Positions 1 through 9,219 of a DNA stretch of 64,000 nucleotides are shown here, one piece after another. Made by a program: the position numbers and the translations under genes. How positions within the stretch are numbered: the first letter of the stretch is position 1; each line of letters opens with the position of its first letter. Source of the DNA: Winogradskyella luteola (GTDB lineage Bacteria; Bacteroidota; Bacteroidia; Flavobacteriales; Flavobacteriaceae); the NCBI RefSeq assembly GCF_019203985.1, contig NZ_JAGSPD010000009.1:1-64000 (forward strand), in the 5' to 3' direction. A model generated the notes under the pieces. That model made no database searches and was not told where the DNA came from. It worked only from the letters and a program-made list of their open reading frames with translations.

Positions 1-67
1 CATGATATTGTGTCCTATTTTAAAACACTACCAAGGTGGTCGGTCTGGTTTTTAAGAACTATTTTGA

Positions 68-556
68 TTAATCTGATTTATCATTAAGTTCTTTTATTCT
101 ATTATGAGCTTCATTGATTAAATTCTCCTTATTTTTTAGTTTGCCAATAGAGGAATACATATATCTAATTTCATCCTTTGCCTTATCGTTTTCATAAGAC
201 TTATGTCCTCCATTAAACTCTTGCAAAACGTAAACACTATCGCTATGAAATTTGTTAGCTTCAGTATATGGAATGTACTTATCAATAGTTTGTAAAATAT
301 TATTGTTCTCAACATAATAATATTTATGCTCAATGGTACCTTGATTAGGTTCTTCAAATTTAGAGTATAGTACTCCATCTTTTGGTATCCTATAAACCCT
401 CTCATTATTTATGTATTCTTTTTCTTGGCCATCCTCTTGTTCGAATACAACTACAACAGTTCCTTTAAATCCCTCTGGAACGTAAAAGACTGCCTTCTCG
501 TTTGTTTTGCAACTACTCATTAGTAGTACTGTTATTAATAAATATAAAAACCTCAT
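68..556 (-). CDS. Small lipoprotein downstream of the RHS gene (DUF6843-like), candidate immunity partner
   Basis: The protein has 162 residues. It opens with a short hydrophobic signal ending in a lipobox (LLMSSC), so Cys16 is probably lipidated. I chose the ATG at 556 over an upstream in-frame codon because it gives a normal lipoprotein signal and lies one base after the stop of the RHS gene, implying translational coupling. The mature part begins with a VPEGFKG-type segment and a predicted beta-rich core with YYYVENN; this resembles DUF6843 lipoproteins as I remember them, unverified. The C-terminal third is charged and helical. Function is not known. The position directly behind an RHS protein with a variable tip is where immunity proteins of polymorphic toxins sit, so an immunity role is an inference from context only. 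Confidence 0.75.
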   Translation of the reverse strand: MRFLYLLITVLLMSSCKTNEKAVFYVPEGFKGTVVVVFEQEDGQEKEYINNERVYRIPKDGVLYSKFEEPNQGTIEHKYYYVENNNILQTIDKYIPYTEANKFHSDSVYVLQEFNGGHKSYENDKAKDEIRYMYSSIGKLKNKENLINEAHNRIKELNDKSD

Positions 557-557
557 T

Positions 558-3500
558 TTAATCAAAGTTTGTGGTAACATTTCCGTCTTGCGGATTTAGA
601 TTTGAAAATTGCTTGTTCCAATCTGCTACAGTATAAGTTTTTCCATTATGCATAACTCCTGTAATATGACCATCGCTATTAAAACTCACACCTATTGTAA
701 AAGAAGCCATTGGTCTATAATTGTCGCCTGGAAGCATTGTTACAGGACCACCATCAGCTCCTGAAACACCTAAAAATACACCAACACCATTAGAGTCAGT
801 TAAGAATGTTTCACTTGCAGGAAACTTATCTCCTGCTATTTGACCTGATATAATAGCCATACTTCCTTGGTCTCCTAAATCCATAACTCCGATAGACATA
901 TTTCCTTTGACATCTATATCTGGTGCAGCTCCGCCTGGTGCGGCCTTGTTACTTCCTGAAAGGTCATAATCCAACATTGCCGAAGCTGTAAGTCCATCAC
1001 TATCTTGTTTAGAGATAGATGGTTGCATCGATGCAGGCGAATACTCTTCCTTACCAGAACCATAGTTGTGAGATACTGAACCTCTTTGGTCAGAACCAGT
1101 TAAAGTAATTCCATCGCCAGACAAATTTAAATCTGCTCTTCCATAAATTCTTGAACTCGCATTTGGATTAGTACCAAACTTTCTATTATTCCCATCTCCA
1201 CTAAATGGACCAGTACCCATAGCTTTTCCAAACTTATCATAAGGTGCAAAACTTGCCGAATGGATTGATATAGCTTCCAGTCCTTCTAATTCAAAGTTTG
1301 CTATTACTTTATTTTCAGCAAAAGCATAAGTGGAATTATAGACATACGTTTCTGCAAGTGGGTCAATCTGCCAGAACCTTCCAATCGCTGGGTCGTGTAT
1401 TCTGTATTTAAATTCTAAAACATTTAATCCAAGGTCTTCTGTAAGTTCCTGTCCTTGATATGTTTGATAATTATTCTCAACGCCATTCACGACATTATTG
1501 TAACCCTTATGTTCGAGACCAAAAGGATAGTAGTTGTTCTCCTCGATGATCTCGGTTTGGGCATCGATAGAACCATTGCCATCGCTGTCCGCATAGGTCA
1601 ATCTCACGTTCCCCAAGTGGTCCCTGTACTGGTAGACATACTTGTAATTGCCACTGCCATCATTTACTGGTTCCACATATCCTTCAGAGTGGTTGAAAAA
1701 TTCCAAAGAAATACCTGAATAGTTGTTGCCGCTATAAACATAACTTCCTGCATATTGCGTAATTTGGTCATGTGAAACCCCTTGTACATTAATTTTCTTT
1801 TGCAACTTGACTCCCGTAGCGTCATATATATACTCGATATTATCAATCAGGGAAATGGGATCATCTGTCTGCCGAACGTATATTTTTGTTGGTAAATTCA
1901 AATGCTTATATACAATATTGGTGATACGCTTATTTAAATCTTGTACCATATTGCCGTTCACATCGTAAAGATAGTCATTTTCCGTGTTCCCGCCATCCCC
2001 AAAACCATCTTCGGTGGCCATATCGTCCACGTCCAAAAGTTTGTTGCTCATGGGTGCATAGCCATAGCTGAGGTCGTCGATCACATCGATCTGCCCCGTG
2101 GCCGCTACCAGTCCCATACGCCGCAGTGACGTGATATTGCCGTTCTTGTCGTAGGCCACACCCGGCGTACCGTTCTCGCCCACAAGCCCATAGTTTTCCA
2201 TAATGTTGCCCGTGCCGTCCAAAGCATAGTTGCCGTGGTAACTAGCGATCTCTATACGGTTCAGGGCATCGTAGTCATAATCGTAGCCCCTTTCCCTGTT
2301 ATCGTTGGCCGTCCTCCAAAAGGTCTCCGAGATGTTGCCGTTGTAAAGGGCGGTACCGTCCGTCTGTGGGTTGTTGTAACCGATCTTAAAGGCAAAGAGG
2401 TCGTCGCCCAGGGCACCGACATCGTTGATGCCCCTCAGCCAGCCCCTGATGTTGTAGCTGTAATCCACGATCTGCAGCCCCGTGGACTGTGCCGGGTCGC
2501 TCGCCACACTGCCACCAACGGCCTTGCTCTTCAACTGCCCCAGTCCATCATAATGGTTATTGGTTATGAGTTCCGCACTGCTGCCGTTTATGGTCTGGCT
2601 TTGGGTGAGCATGCGCCCCGCATGGTCGTAGGTAAAGCGGTCCTCCACCGTTACCGTATTGGTGTTGGGACCGCTCATGGTATGTGTGCTCTCGGTTCTC
2701 AGTACCTTGCCTACGAAGTCGTACTCCGTCGTGGCCACGTCAAGGGTATGGAGATAGCTGTTTTTGCTGGCCATATAGATGGGCATGGACTTCTTATCGT
2801 AATAGGTCACCGAAGTGGTCCAGTCGTCCGTGCCCAGAACCCTTATTTGGCTACAGGTCGATAAACCCTTGGCATTGGTGTCTATACTTCTGTCATGAAT
2901 CACATCCCCATGATTCTTTAGCAGTTCCGCACTAAGTCCCAGATGGTCATAGCTATCGTAATAGTTGATGGTCAACAATTCTAGGTTCGTATTCGGCAGG
3001 GATTGGTTGCTGTAATGGATGGCCGTACCATCTATGGTATTGGCGGTATTTTGCCTTAGCTCATGATGTACCGTCTGTGCCTCAAGATCGGCCTGTAGCC
3101 CCAACCTGCCTGCATTGTGTGCACTGCCCTGCGGTACATAATTATGCTTTCCCGTATAGGTCACCCTGCCATGGACATCGTACTTGGTAAAGAGCCAGTC
3201 ATTGTCCAGTCTCAATTTGGCGTCCTGGGTGAGCACGGGCCTGTCCAGCCTGTCATAGACGATGTGTTCCCAGCCCTTACCAGGAATTTTCTTTTCAATT
3301 AAGCGGTTGCGATAATCGTAATGGTAGATGTAGCAGAGTCCTTCTATAACCTCATTATTAATAACCATATCGTCCGCTGCCGTTGGGTTCGGGAACATGG
3401 TGCCCAAAAAGGACTGCCCGGTGCCCGAGCCCGTGATGACGATGTTGTTGTCCTCCAAGTTGAAATCGTAGCTGTAGCCAGTGCCCGAGAGCGTTCCCAG

Positions 3501-5078
3501 CCTTCTGTTCGCCAGTGCCCGTTTGGCATCCAGCTTGAGTACGGCCCCTTTCTTTAGTTTCAGGGCCTGGGCACTGCTGATGTTGAAGCTCAGGGTGATG
3601 TTGTCGTTATCGTCCACGGTGACGCTGAGCCCTCCCTGACCCCCGTAGGGGTTGTCCGTGTACACGTTAAGGGGATCCTGGCCCGTGTTTTGGGCATGCT
3701 CCATTACGTCCTTTTCATACCCTGCGGCAAACTTCGGGTCGATGTCCGCAAGACGCGTCCAAAGGTAGCTCTGTTCGTAGGAAAGCTTGGCATCGCTGTT
3801 GAACACCTGGTTGATGCCGTTGAGCTTGCCCTCTCCCTCAATGTGGATGGCGTTCTTGGTGATATAGAACACGTAGCTGTAGCCCTCGCCGGTGATGCGC
3901 CCCAGTTCGGTATCGTTATGGCTGCCATACTCCTCCAGCGAGACGAGCTCGCCCTGCTTAAGCTCAAGCTCTTCCGTGGCCGAGAAGTTGATGCTCAGCA
4001 CCACCTTGTCGCTCTCCTCGAGAGTGGTTACTGTGAAGCCGCCCTGCCCACCATAGGCGTTCTGTATATCGGCATTGAGAATTTCGGCATTCTCGTAGTC
4101 GCTCAGCTGGTGGTCGTACTCAGCCGCAAAGTCGCTGCTGACGCTAGCCAGTCGCGTCCACGGGAAGTTGCGCTGCGAGGCGGCACGGCCAGCAGTGTCC
4201 AGCTCCAGTATTTGGTGGCTGGCCTCTGGTGGCAGCACATAGGTGAGGTTGCCGTAGTCGTCGTAGACGTAGTAGGTGTCGTGCGGCTCGTTGTTATTGT
4301 AGGTGCGCTTCAGTACCATCTGGCCCTGTTTGTTCTTGAACTCCTCGGTGGTGTGGTCCTTGCCGTCGGCAGGTGTCCAGTTCTCGTCCTTGGTCACCGT
4401 CCTGTAGAGCGTGTTATTGGCATAGTGCCCCGAATATACAAGTTCCGTCCGCTCCGTATCGCCGCCCGGATGTGCGACATCGAAAAGGATGACGTTGTCG
4501 TAGGTGTTGCCCGCACTGTCAAAGGGACTTGACGGGTTGAGGCTGTTGGTCTGGTACTCAAACTTTATGGTATGGCCGTTGCCTATTGCCCAGTCCTCTC
4601 CCGGTGCGGCTTGCTCCAACACTCGGTTTAGCGGTGAGGCCTCCAAAACTTTTTCCGAAAAGGGATTGGGAAGGGACATGTTCAGGTCCTCCCCATATTT
4701 TGACAGGTACTGCTGCCGCAGGTCGACCATTAGGCCATCCGGGAGCTCATAGTCCAGCGAGCTGTTCGCCCTCGTGTACGGCAGGTAGTCCCTGACCTGT
4801 CTGCCGTATTCATCGTATACGATCGGGGTGATGATATCCTGTCTCTGTCCGCCTGCTTGCTTGGCGATGCTCTGCACCGGCCTGCCCAGTCCATCGAAGT
4901 AGGTGACCGCCTCTATCTTGTCGTCATCGGCCAGATCTGTTGCTGTTCCGGCCTTGTGCTCGCCATCGGTGGTCCTTACCTGATAGGTGGTACTGGTCAC
5001 ATAGTTCTCGGTGTCGGTCTGTGCCCCTGCGATATTGGCAGCAAGGCACAGGACTATAATATATATAAAATGTTTCAT
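558..5078 (-). CDS. DUF6443 / RHS repeat-associated core protein with variable C-terminal tip
   Basis: The protein has 1506 residues. A Sec signal peptide ends near residue 20 (AGAQ). A DUF6443-type N-terminal part follows (EAVTYFDGLGRPVQ, residues about 55-70), then YD-type repeats and an RHS-repeat-associated core around residues 1150-1260 (YRDHLGNVRL, YYPFG, DPAIGRFWQIDPLAE). Two tandem copies of a roughly 130-residue unit starting with WTRLA and containing YGGQGG lie at about residues 304-435 and 436-560; they are not part of the usual RHS cage. After about residue 1265 the sequence becomes a 240-residue tip with no motif I recognise. DNA of the core is G+C-rich (35 of 60 bases at 4201-4260) and that of the tip is not (23 of 60 at 841-900). 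The gene starts 7 bp after its partner gene. It is probably a surface-exposed or released RHS shell carrying a variable effector. Confidence 0.88.
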   Translation of the reverse strand: MKHFIYIIVLCLAANIAGAQTDTENYVTSTTYQVRTTDGEHKAGTATDLADDDKIEAVTYFDGLGRPVQSIAKQAGGQRQDIITPIVYDEYGRQVRDYLPYTRANSSLDYELPDGLMVDLRQQYLSKYGEDLNMSLPNPFSEKVLEASPLNRVLEQAAPGEDWAIGNGHTIKFEYQTNSLNPSSPFDSAGNTYDNVILFDVAHPGGDTERTELVYSGHYANNTLYRTVTKDENWTPADGKDHTTEEFKNKQGQMVLKRTYNNNEPHDTYYVYDDYGNLTYVLPPEASHQILELDTAGRAASQRNFPWTRLASVSSDFAAEYDHQLSDYENAEILNADIQNAYGGQGGFTVTTLEESDKVVLSINFSATEELELKQGELVSLEEYGSHNDTELGRITGEGYSYVFYITKNAIHIEGEGKLNGINQVFNSDAKLSYEQSYLWTRLADIDPKFAAGYEKDVMEHAQNTGQDPLNVYTDNPYGGQGGLSVTVDDNDNITLSFNISSAQALKLKKGAVLKLDAKRALANRRLGTLSGTGYSYDFNLEDNNIVITGSGTGQSFLGTMFPNPTAADDMVINNEVIEGLCYIYHYDYRNRLIEKKIPGKGWEHIVYDRLDRPVLTQDAKLRLDNDWLFTKYDVHGRVTYTGKHNYVPQGSAHNAGRLGLQADLEAQTVHHELRQNTANTIDGTAIHYSNQSLPNTNLELLTINYYDSYDHLGLSAELLKNHGDVIHDRSIDTNAKGLSTCSQIRVLGTDDWTTSVTYYDKKSMPIYMASKNSYLHTLDVATTEYDFVGKVLRTESTHTMSGPNTNTVTVEDRFTYDHAGRMLTQSQTINGSSAELITNNHYDGLGQLKSKAVGGSVASDPAQSTGLQIVDYSYNIRGWLRGINDVGALGDDLFAFKIGYNNPQTDGTALYNGNISETFWRTANDNRERGYDYDYDALNRIEIASYHGNYALDGTGNIMENYGLVGENGTPGVAYDKNGNITSLRRMGLVAATGQIDVIDDLSYGYAPMSNKLLDVDDMATEDGFGDGGNTENDYLYDVNGNMVQDLNKRITNIVYKHLNLPTKIYVRQTDDPISLIDNIEYIYDATGVKLQKKINVQGVSHDQITQYAGSYVYSGNNYSGISLEFFNHSEGYVEPVNDGSGNYKYVYQYRDHLGNVRLTYADSDGNGSIDAQTEIIEENNYYPFGLEHKGYNNVVNGVENNYQTYQGQELTEDLGLNVLEFKYRIHDPAIGRFWQIDPLAETYVYNSTYAFAENKVIANFELEGLEAISIHSASFAPYDKFGKAMGTGPFSGDGNNRKFGTNPNASSRIYGRADLNLSGDGITLTGSDQRGSVSHNYGSGKEEYSPASMQPSISKQDSDGLTASAMLDYDLSGSNKAAPGGAAPDIDVKGNMSIGVMDLGDQGSMAIISGQIAGDKFPASETFLTDSNGVGVFLGVSGADGGPVTMLPGDNYRPMASFTIGVSFNSDGHITGVMHNGKTYTVADWNKQFSNLNPQDGNVTTNFD

Positions 5079-5085
5079 GGCGCTC

Positions 5086-7578
5086 TTAGTTTTGGGTTCT
5101 GTAATGGTATGCGTTCTGGCTCAGGATGTTGCCGTCCTCGTCCTTAACGTATTTTAAACGGTTGAACTCATCGTACTCATAATGGACGGTCTGCCCCCTG
5201 GGGTCGGTAATACTGGTCACACCGACCAGAGGGTCGTAGGTATAGGTCGTCACCATGGCATCCGATAGCTCGGGATGCGAGCGCAGGGAATCAAGTGCCG
5301 CCCTGAGTGCCGTTTCCGAGGGCTGGTCCACATCGGCAAGCGAGGCGTTCTTCGCCGCGGCAATGGTAGTGAACAGATCTGAGGACATGTTCTGGTAGCT
5401 TGCGTTCTCGATCTTGGCTATGGGCTGGGTGCTGTTGTAGCCCCAGGCGTAGATAACCGGGGTACCATCCGATTTCTTGAGCTCCAAAATGTTGTTGTAA
5501 GCATCGTAATCAACGATCTCGTGGCGTAGCTCTGGAACATCGTTGGATTTGGACGTCTTTATGTACCTTGGGAGTATCTGGCCAGAGGCGAATTCATCGT
5601 AGACCGTTTGCGATTCGCTTAGTTTTTCCCCATCTTTATGGGTTTCCGTTTCGAGGACTTCATTCAAACGGTTCTGATTTAACAAATGTTGTCGTATTTG
5701 GTCTGTATTGGACCCAAGTACCAAGTCAGGGTAATAATAATGGGTTCTTAAATGTACATCTGTGTTAGACTCTGCAAAATAAGTATCCTGCTGACTGATC
5801 TGATAGTTATTCGGATTATACTCAAATTCTTGACGTGTTTCCGTAATTTTTTGGTTTCCCATCTCGTCATAAAAATAATCTTTTGTAAGGGTGAGTGTCG
5901 GTTGCACCTTATATGAAAATTCTTCAACTTTAGTATGAAAAATATTTTCAGTGAGGATATCTATAAAAATATTGTCTTTAAAAAAATCTATACCTCCTCC
6001 GTTTAAATAATCTTTTAAATCTATATTAGAAGGAACACCTTCAGGAGAAGTACATTGAGCTAATCTATAGTCGTTTGAACTATTATTAAACAAATCATTA
6101 AAATTTCTATAGGAATGCCTAGCAATTTGTAATAACTTGAGGTTAGAAACTGTCGGATATACAAATTGACTTTGATAAATTTGAAAAAACATTGGAAACG
6201 GTGCTTGGTTAGAAGCAGCAAGGTTATTTTCATCAATTAGGGCGTATAAGGAGAGCGCTTGTAGCTGCTCTATATCATTGGCATCAAAATTATAGGCATA
6301 TAACGTTTCTTTTACTTTTGAATTTCCGTCATTTAAAAGTGTTTGCTTACGTAAATTACCTCTCTTATAATCTTGATCCTTCACATATGGATAAGGGTAT
6401 TGGTAATTTTCTGGAAACGTAGGGAAATCAATAGGTGAATCAAACACATATTTTGTTACTGAAGCATCAGAAATAGGTTCGTGATTTCTAAGGATAGCTG
6501 TGTTAATGTCCACTATTTGTACAGCTACATTTTTATAACCTATAAAATTACCCTGTGTCAATTGTGCATCAGCAGCATTTAGATATTCAGTTATTTTATA
6601 TGTAACAGGGCTAGATACAACACCAGCAGCTAAAACTGTAGGTGTTATGGCTGCGATATAGTCTCTACGTAAATTGGCCTCACCATCAAAAGAACCACTA
6701 GAATAGTGATGGTTAGGATTAGGATCTCCGTGTGGGTTAGGATTACCTGGATAATCTGTAGGCGTTGGCACTAATGTCGTTGGCTCTAATTGATAATTGA
6801 AAATTGACGATTGCTTAAGGTTATCATTGTCATAATCTTGTATTGATTCTAAACGTAAACCACCACCATACACATACCAATTAAGACTATTAGACTTAAG
6901 TAGTTTGTGTTCGACTTCTAGATTAAGCGTAAACGGGACATTAAGTTCGCCATATAGATTTAATATGTCAATCACTTTGTACCAACCTGTTTGTAAATAT
7001 ATAGTGGATGTTGCACTGCTTACATTACCGTTATAGCCTGTAGTAACCGTATCTCTGCTAAGATCATCCGCACCATTTTGTAATATAGGCTTAAGCGTAT
7101 AGTTGTAAGCATATGCGGATTGGTTAGCAGCATTAGGATCAGTTGACGTAAATGGATTTGCAGTAATTGTATTATTAATATTTACCGTTTGATCCACATT
7201 GATGTAAAAGACCAAATCAGGATCAGCTACAGTACCCGCAGGAGTGCCACCAACATTGGTGCCATTATATACTAAATTGGTATATGTTGCGGTATAGTTA
7301 TCAGGGTTTTGAAAAATCTCATCAAAACTTAATAAACGGTTTCCATTAAAACTATAGGTATTACTCGCCCAAATGAATTCACGCTTACCTCCAGTAGGAT
7401 ACACAATACTTTTTAAAGCACCAGAGAGTACACCTGTTTTATGATTTTGAATATTTGAAGAGGTGTAATACCCAAAATCGTCATGTTCATTTAGTCCGAA
7501 AGCCAATAAATTAGTCTTATTGATATAGTCAAAGCTATACTTATGAATGTCAGAATTATTTTCTCTAATTTCATTCAA
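5086..7578 (-). CDS. C-terminal part of the interrupted RHS partner protein
   Basis: This open frame of 830 codons is counted from an internal TTG at 7578 that is unlikely to be a real start. It contains many Tyr/Asp-rich YD-like strands, a YPTGGKREF segment near its beginning, and near its end the motif DPRGQTVHYEYDEFNRL, typical of RHS repeats. The last 170 residues are encoded by G+C-rich DNA continuous with the following RHS gene, while the rest is A+T-rich. It has no export signal, so if the TGA upstream is real this piece would either not be made or stay in the cytoplasm. Confidence 0.55.
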   Translation of the reverse strand: MNEIRENNSDIHKYSFDYINKTNLLAFGLNEHDDFGYYTSSNIQNHKTGVLSGALKSIVYPTGGKREFIWASNTYSFNGNRLLSFDEIFQNPDNYTATYTNLVYNGTNVGGTPAGTVADPDLVFYINVDQTVNINNTITANPFTSTDPNAANQSAYAYNYTLKPILQNGADDLSRDTVTTGYNGNVSSATSTIYLQTGWYKVIDILNLYGELNVPFTLNLEVEHKLLKSNSLNWYVYGGGLRLESIQDYDNDNLKQSSIFNYQLEPTTLVPTPTDYPGNPNPHGDPNPNHHYSSGSFDGEANLRRDYIAAITPTVLAAGVVSSPVTYKITEYLNAADAQLTQGNFIGYKNVAVQIVDINTAILRNHEPISDASVTKYVFDSPIDFPTFPENYQYPYPYVKDQDYKRGNLRKQTLLNDGNSKVKETLYAYNFDANDIEQLQALSLYALIDENNLAASNQAPFPMFFQIYQSQFVYPTVSNLKLLQIARHSYRNFNDLFNNSSNDYRLAQCTSPEGVPSNIDLKDYLNGGGIDFFKDNIFIDILTENIFHTKVEEFSYKVQPTLTLTKDYFYDEMGNQKITETRQEFEYNPNNYQISQQDTYFAESNTDVHLRTHYYYPDLVLGSNTDQIRQHLLNQNRLNEVLETETHKDGEKLSESQTVYDEFASGQILPRYIKTSKSNDVPELRHEIVDYDAYNNILELKKSDGTPVIYAWGYNSTQPIAKIENASYQNMSSDLFTTIAAAKNASLADVDQPSETALRAALDSLRSHPELSDAMVTTYTYDPLVGVTSITDPRGQTVHYEYDEFNRLKYVKDEDGNILSQNAYHYRTQN

Positions 7579-7620
7579 GAACAGTAATTCATGTCGCTCA
7601 CCATAGGGTTCATGATTAGC

Positions 7621-8997
7621 TCACATATAACTATCATACGTAAAATCGTAAGATTTATTAATGGTATTTGCAAAATCATAGATATTGATTTCATTTAGTT
7701 GAGCGCCACCTTGATATTCAGGATGCTCACTTGTGGCCTTAAATTCAACAGCGATACCATCGGCAAAAGTAATTTGCTTTACTTTTTTAGAGTTAATTTC
7801 TAAAATTTGTGATGAACGCACATATAAGGGTTCTAAAGAGCTATACCAGCTATTTGTTTTACACTGATCACCGAAACCTACAGTCAAAGGGCTTAATATC
7901 TGATTTTTCTTAAGATTAGCTTCCACTTGGGGTATTTCAACAAAATCGTCATAATCTATAGATATAAGATTGTTACCTTGAGGCGATTGCACTTGACTTA
8001 GTTTCCAAGCTGAACGAAATTTAGGCAAAGGTATCTGAGGACTAACCGGTGCTACCGGCCCACCCTTTTGTGGGTAAGAAATACTATAATCTATTTTTGT
8101 AGTCTCTTCTATAACATCAAAGAAGTATACAAATCCGTTTGTATCAGTAATTTGAAAATAGTCGATAACCTCTGGATAACCATTTATTGAAGTAGTTTTA
8201 TAAAACACCTCGATTTTAAGTTTAGAATCATTACCAATAATCTTTGGTACCAACTGTCCATTCTCTTTAACAAAAATAAAACGCCCTGTATGACCAAAAA
8301 AGTTGAATTGATATATATCTCTTTGATAATCAGTTTTATATTGATTAGCCCATAAAGCATTGTAATAAAATGCTCTTAGATTATAAGCATCACTATTTTG
8401 AATTAAGTTACCATTTACATCATAATTACTACTGTTAATCATGTTGTCTCCTGTGTTTGGATCCTCAATCCAATAACTACCATCCATGTCCCATAAATCA
8501 TGAAATCCATTATGGTTTACACCATAGTACCCATTTGAGAAGCTTCTTAAATCAATTTCATCAGGCAAACCTACAACGGAGCGAGATATGACGCCACCTG
8601 TTTCCAATGCCCAACCTTTTCCAACCCAGCCTGATTGTTCGTTTACTCTTATACCACTTGATTGATAGTGTAAAGCCAAATTATAATTAAGTCCATAAAT
8701 GCTTTTTTGAAATAACGGAATGGAAATATTTGGCTGCCCAGTATAATGGTTCAAATCTACTTCCTCAAACTTCATTAAAGTAGCTACCGTTGGTGAAGGT
8801 CGTGTTATCTCAGGTAACGTAAATGCATTATCGAAGTCATTTTGAGCGGTAGCGATAATGCCATTGAGCAGAAGCAATATTGATAATAGTTGCCCTGCGT
8901 AATGACTTATGTTTTTTTGATTTAGTTTGAAAAGGAGAATTCTTATGCTCTTGATACTGAAAATATGAAGAGGTAACGGATTGGGAAATTTTTTCAT
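7621..8997 (-). CDS. N-terminal part of the interrupted RHS partner protein
   Basis: The 458 residues start with an unusually long, basic, Lys-rich region (about 33 residues) before the hydrophobic core of a signal peptide (LLSILLLLNGIIATAQ). The mature part shows the signature of secreted YD/RHS partner proteins: TLPEITRPSPTVATLMKF, then YTGQPNISIPL, SGIRVNEQSGWVGKGW and GGVISRSVVGLPDE. The frame ends at TGA 7621-7623 in the middle of a domain (FTYDSYM). The start ATG at 8997 is the only one before the signal peptide; a shorter n-region would require a non-ATG start. Confidence 0.6.
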   Translation of the reverse strand: MKKFPNPLPLHIFSIKSIRILLFKLNQKNISHYAGQLLSILLLLNGIIATAQNDFDNAFTLPEITRPSPTVATLMKFEEVDLNHYTGQPNISIPLFQKSIYGLNYNLALHYQSSGIRVNEQSGWVGKGWALETGGVISRSVVGLPDEIDLRSFSNGYYGVNHNGFHDLWDMDGSYWIEDPNTGDNMINSSNYDVNGNLIQNSDAYNLRAFYYNALWANQYKTDYQRDIYQFNFFGHTGRFIFVKENGQLVPKIIGNDSKLKIEVFYKTTSINGYPEVIDYFQITDTNGFVYFFDVIEETTKIDYSISYPQKGGPVAPVSPQIPLPKFRSAWKLSQVQSPQGNNLISIDYDDFVEIPQVEANLKKNQILSPLTVGFGDQCKTNSWYSSLEPLYVRSSQILEINSKKVKQITFADGIAVEFKATSEHPEYQGGAQLNEINIYDFANTINKSYDFTYDSYM

Positions 8998-9132
8998 AGA
9001 TTAATTGAGTTTTGGGGTTTTTCAATGTTTTGCCAAAAGCGCAGCTTGTTTTCTAAGAACACCTACGTAGTATTTTTAGTACGCTACGAATTAACGGGTT
9101 AATACCTTTTTAATGTCAAGAATACATAAAAT

Positions 9133-9157
9133 ATGGTTTTCGGCAAAAGAAAACCAT
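9133..9157 (-). other. Perfect hairpin in the leader of the RHS operon
   Basis: Nine-base arms (ATGGTTTTC and GAAAACCAT) surround a 7-base loop. It lies between the predicted promoter at 9184-9216 and the start codon at 8997, so it would form in the roughly 180-nt leader RNA. The remaining part of the 8998-9390 gap holds no gene that I can see. Confidence 0.4.
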
Positions 9158-9183
9158 GTTTCAGTTAGGGAAGAATTCTGACA

Positions 9184-9216
9184 CAAATTTAAACAATAAA
9201 AAATAAAATATTCAAA
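9184..9216 (-). promoter_or_regulatory. Predicted promoter of the RHS locus
   Basis: On the minus strand TTTG (9216-9213) is followed after 21 bases by TAAATTTG (9191-9184). Both fit the Bacteroidota -33 TTG / -7 TAnnTTTG consensus, and the spacing is within the reported 17-23 range. The start of transcription would be near 9178. Confidence 0.5.
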
Positions 9217-9219
9217 TTT

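Larger units (their letters stand above)
5086..8997 (-). pseudogene. RHS partner protein gene interrupted by one in-frame TGA
   Basis: Two open frames, 7621-8997 and 5086-7578, lie in the same reading frame and are separated only by the TGA at 7621-7623 and 15 sense codons (A N H E P Y G E R H E L L F L). Read through, they give about 1303 codons of one continuous protein. In Flavobacteriaceae a secreted protein of this size with the same N-terminal pattern normally precedes a DUF6443 gene. The downstream part has no ATG and no signal peptide of its own; its nominal start is an internal TTG. Both halves are otherwise undamaged, so the nonsense change is recent, a phase-variable or strain-specific loss, or a sequencing error. 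Confidence 0.7.

Noticed and set aside
1..67. Feature at the left edge of the window
   Set aside because: Only 67 bases; no reading frame or hairpin could be supported.
2235..2864. 209-codon open frame on the plus strand, opposite the RHS gene
   Set aside because: It lies fully inside the well-supported RHS gene, in its G+C-rich part where stops are rare by chance. The peptide has no recognisable motif.
3690..4532. 280-codon open frame on the plus strand, opposite the RHS gene
   Set aside because: Same reason: a shadow of the G+C-rich RHS core, Val/Leu-rich and without domain features.
7540..7578. Independent gene starting at TTG 7578
   Set aside because: The TTG codes for an internal Leu of the partner protein. 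There is no signal peptide, although the partners of this family are secreted, and the frame continues upstream to the TGA.
7621..7623. TGA as a recoded (selenocysteine or reassigned) codon
   Set aside because: No stem-loop typical of a selenocysteine insertion element is evident after it, the protein family has no redox-active residue there, and other genes in the window use TGA as a normal stop (for example the msrA end).
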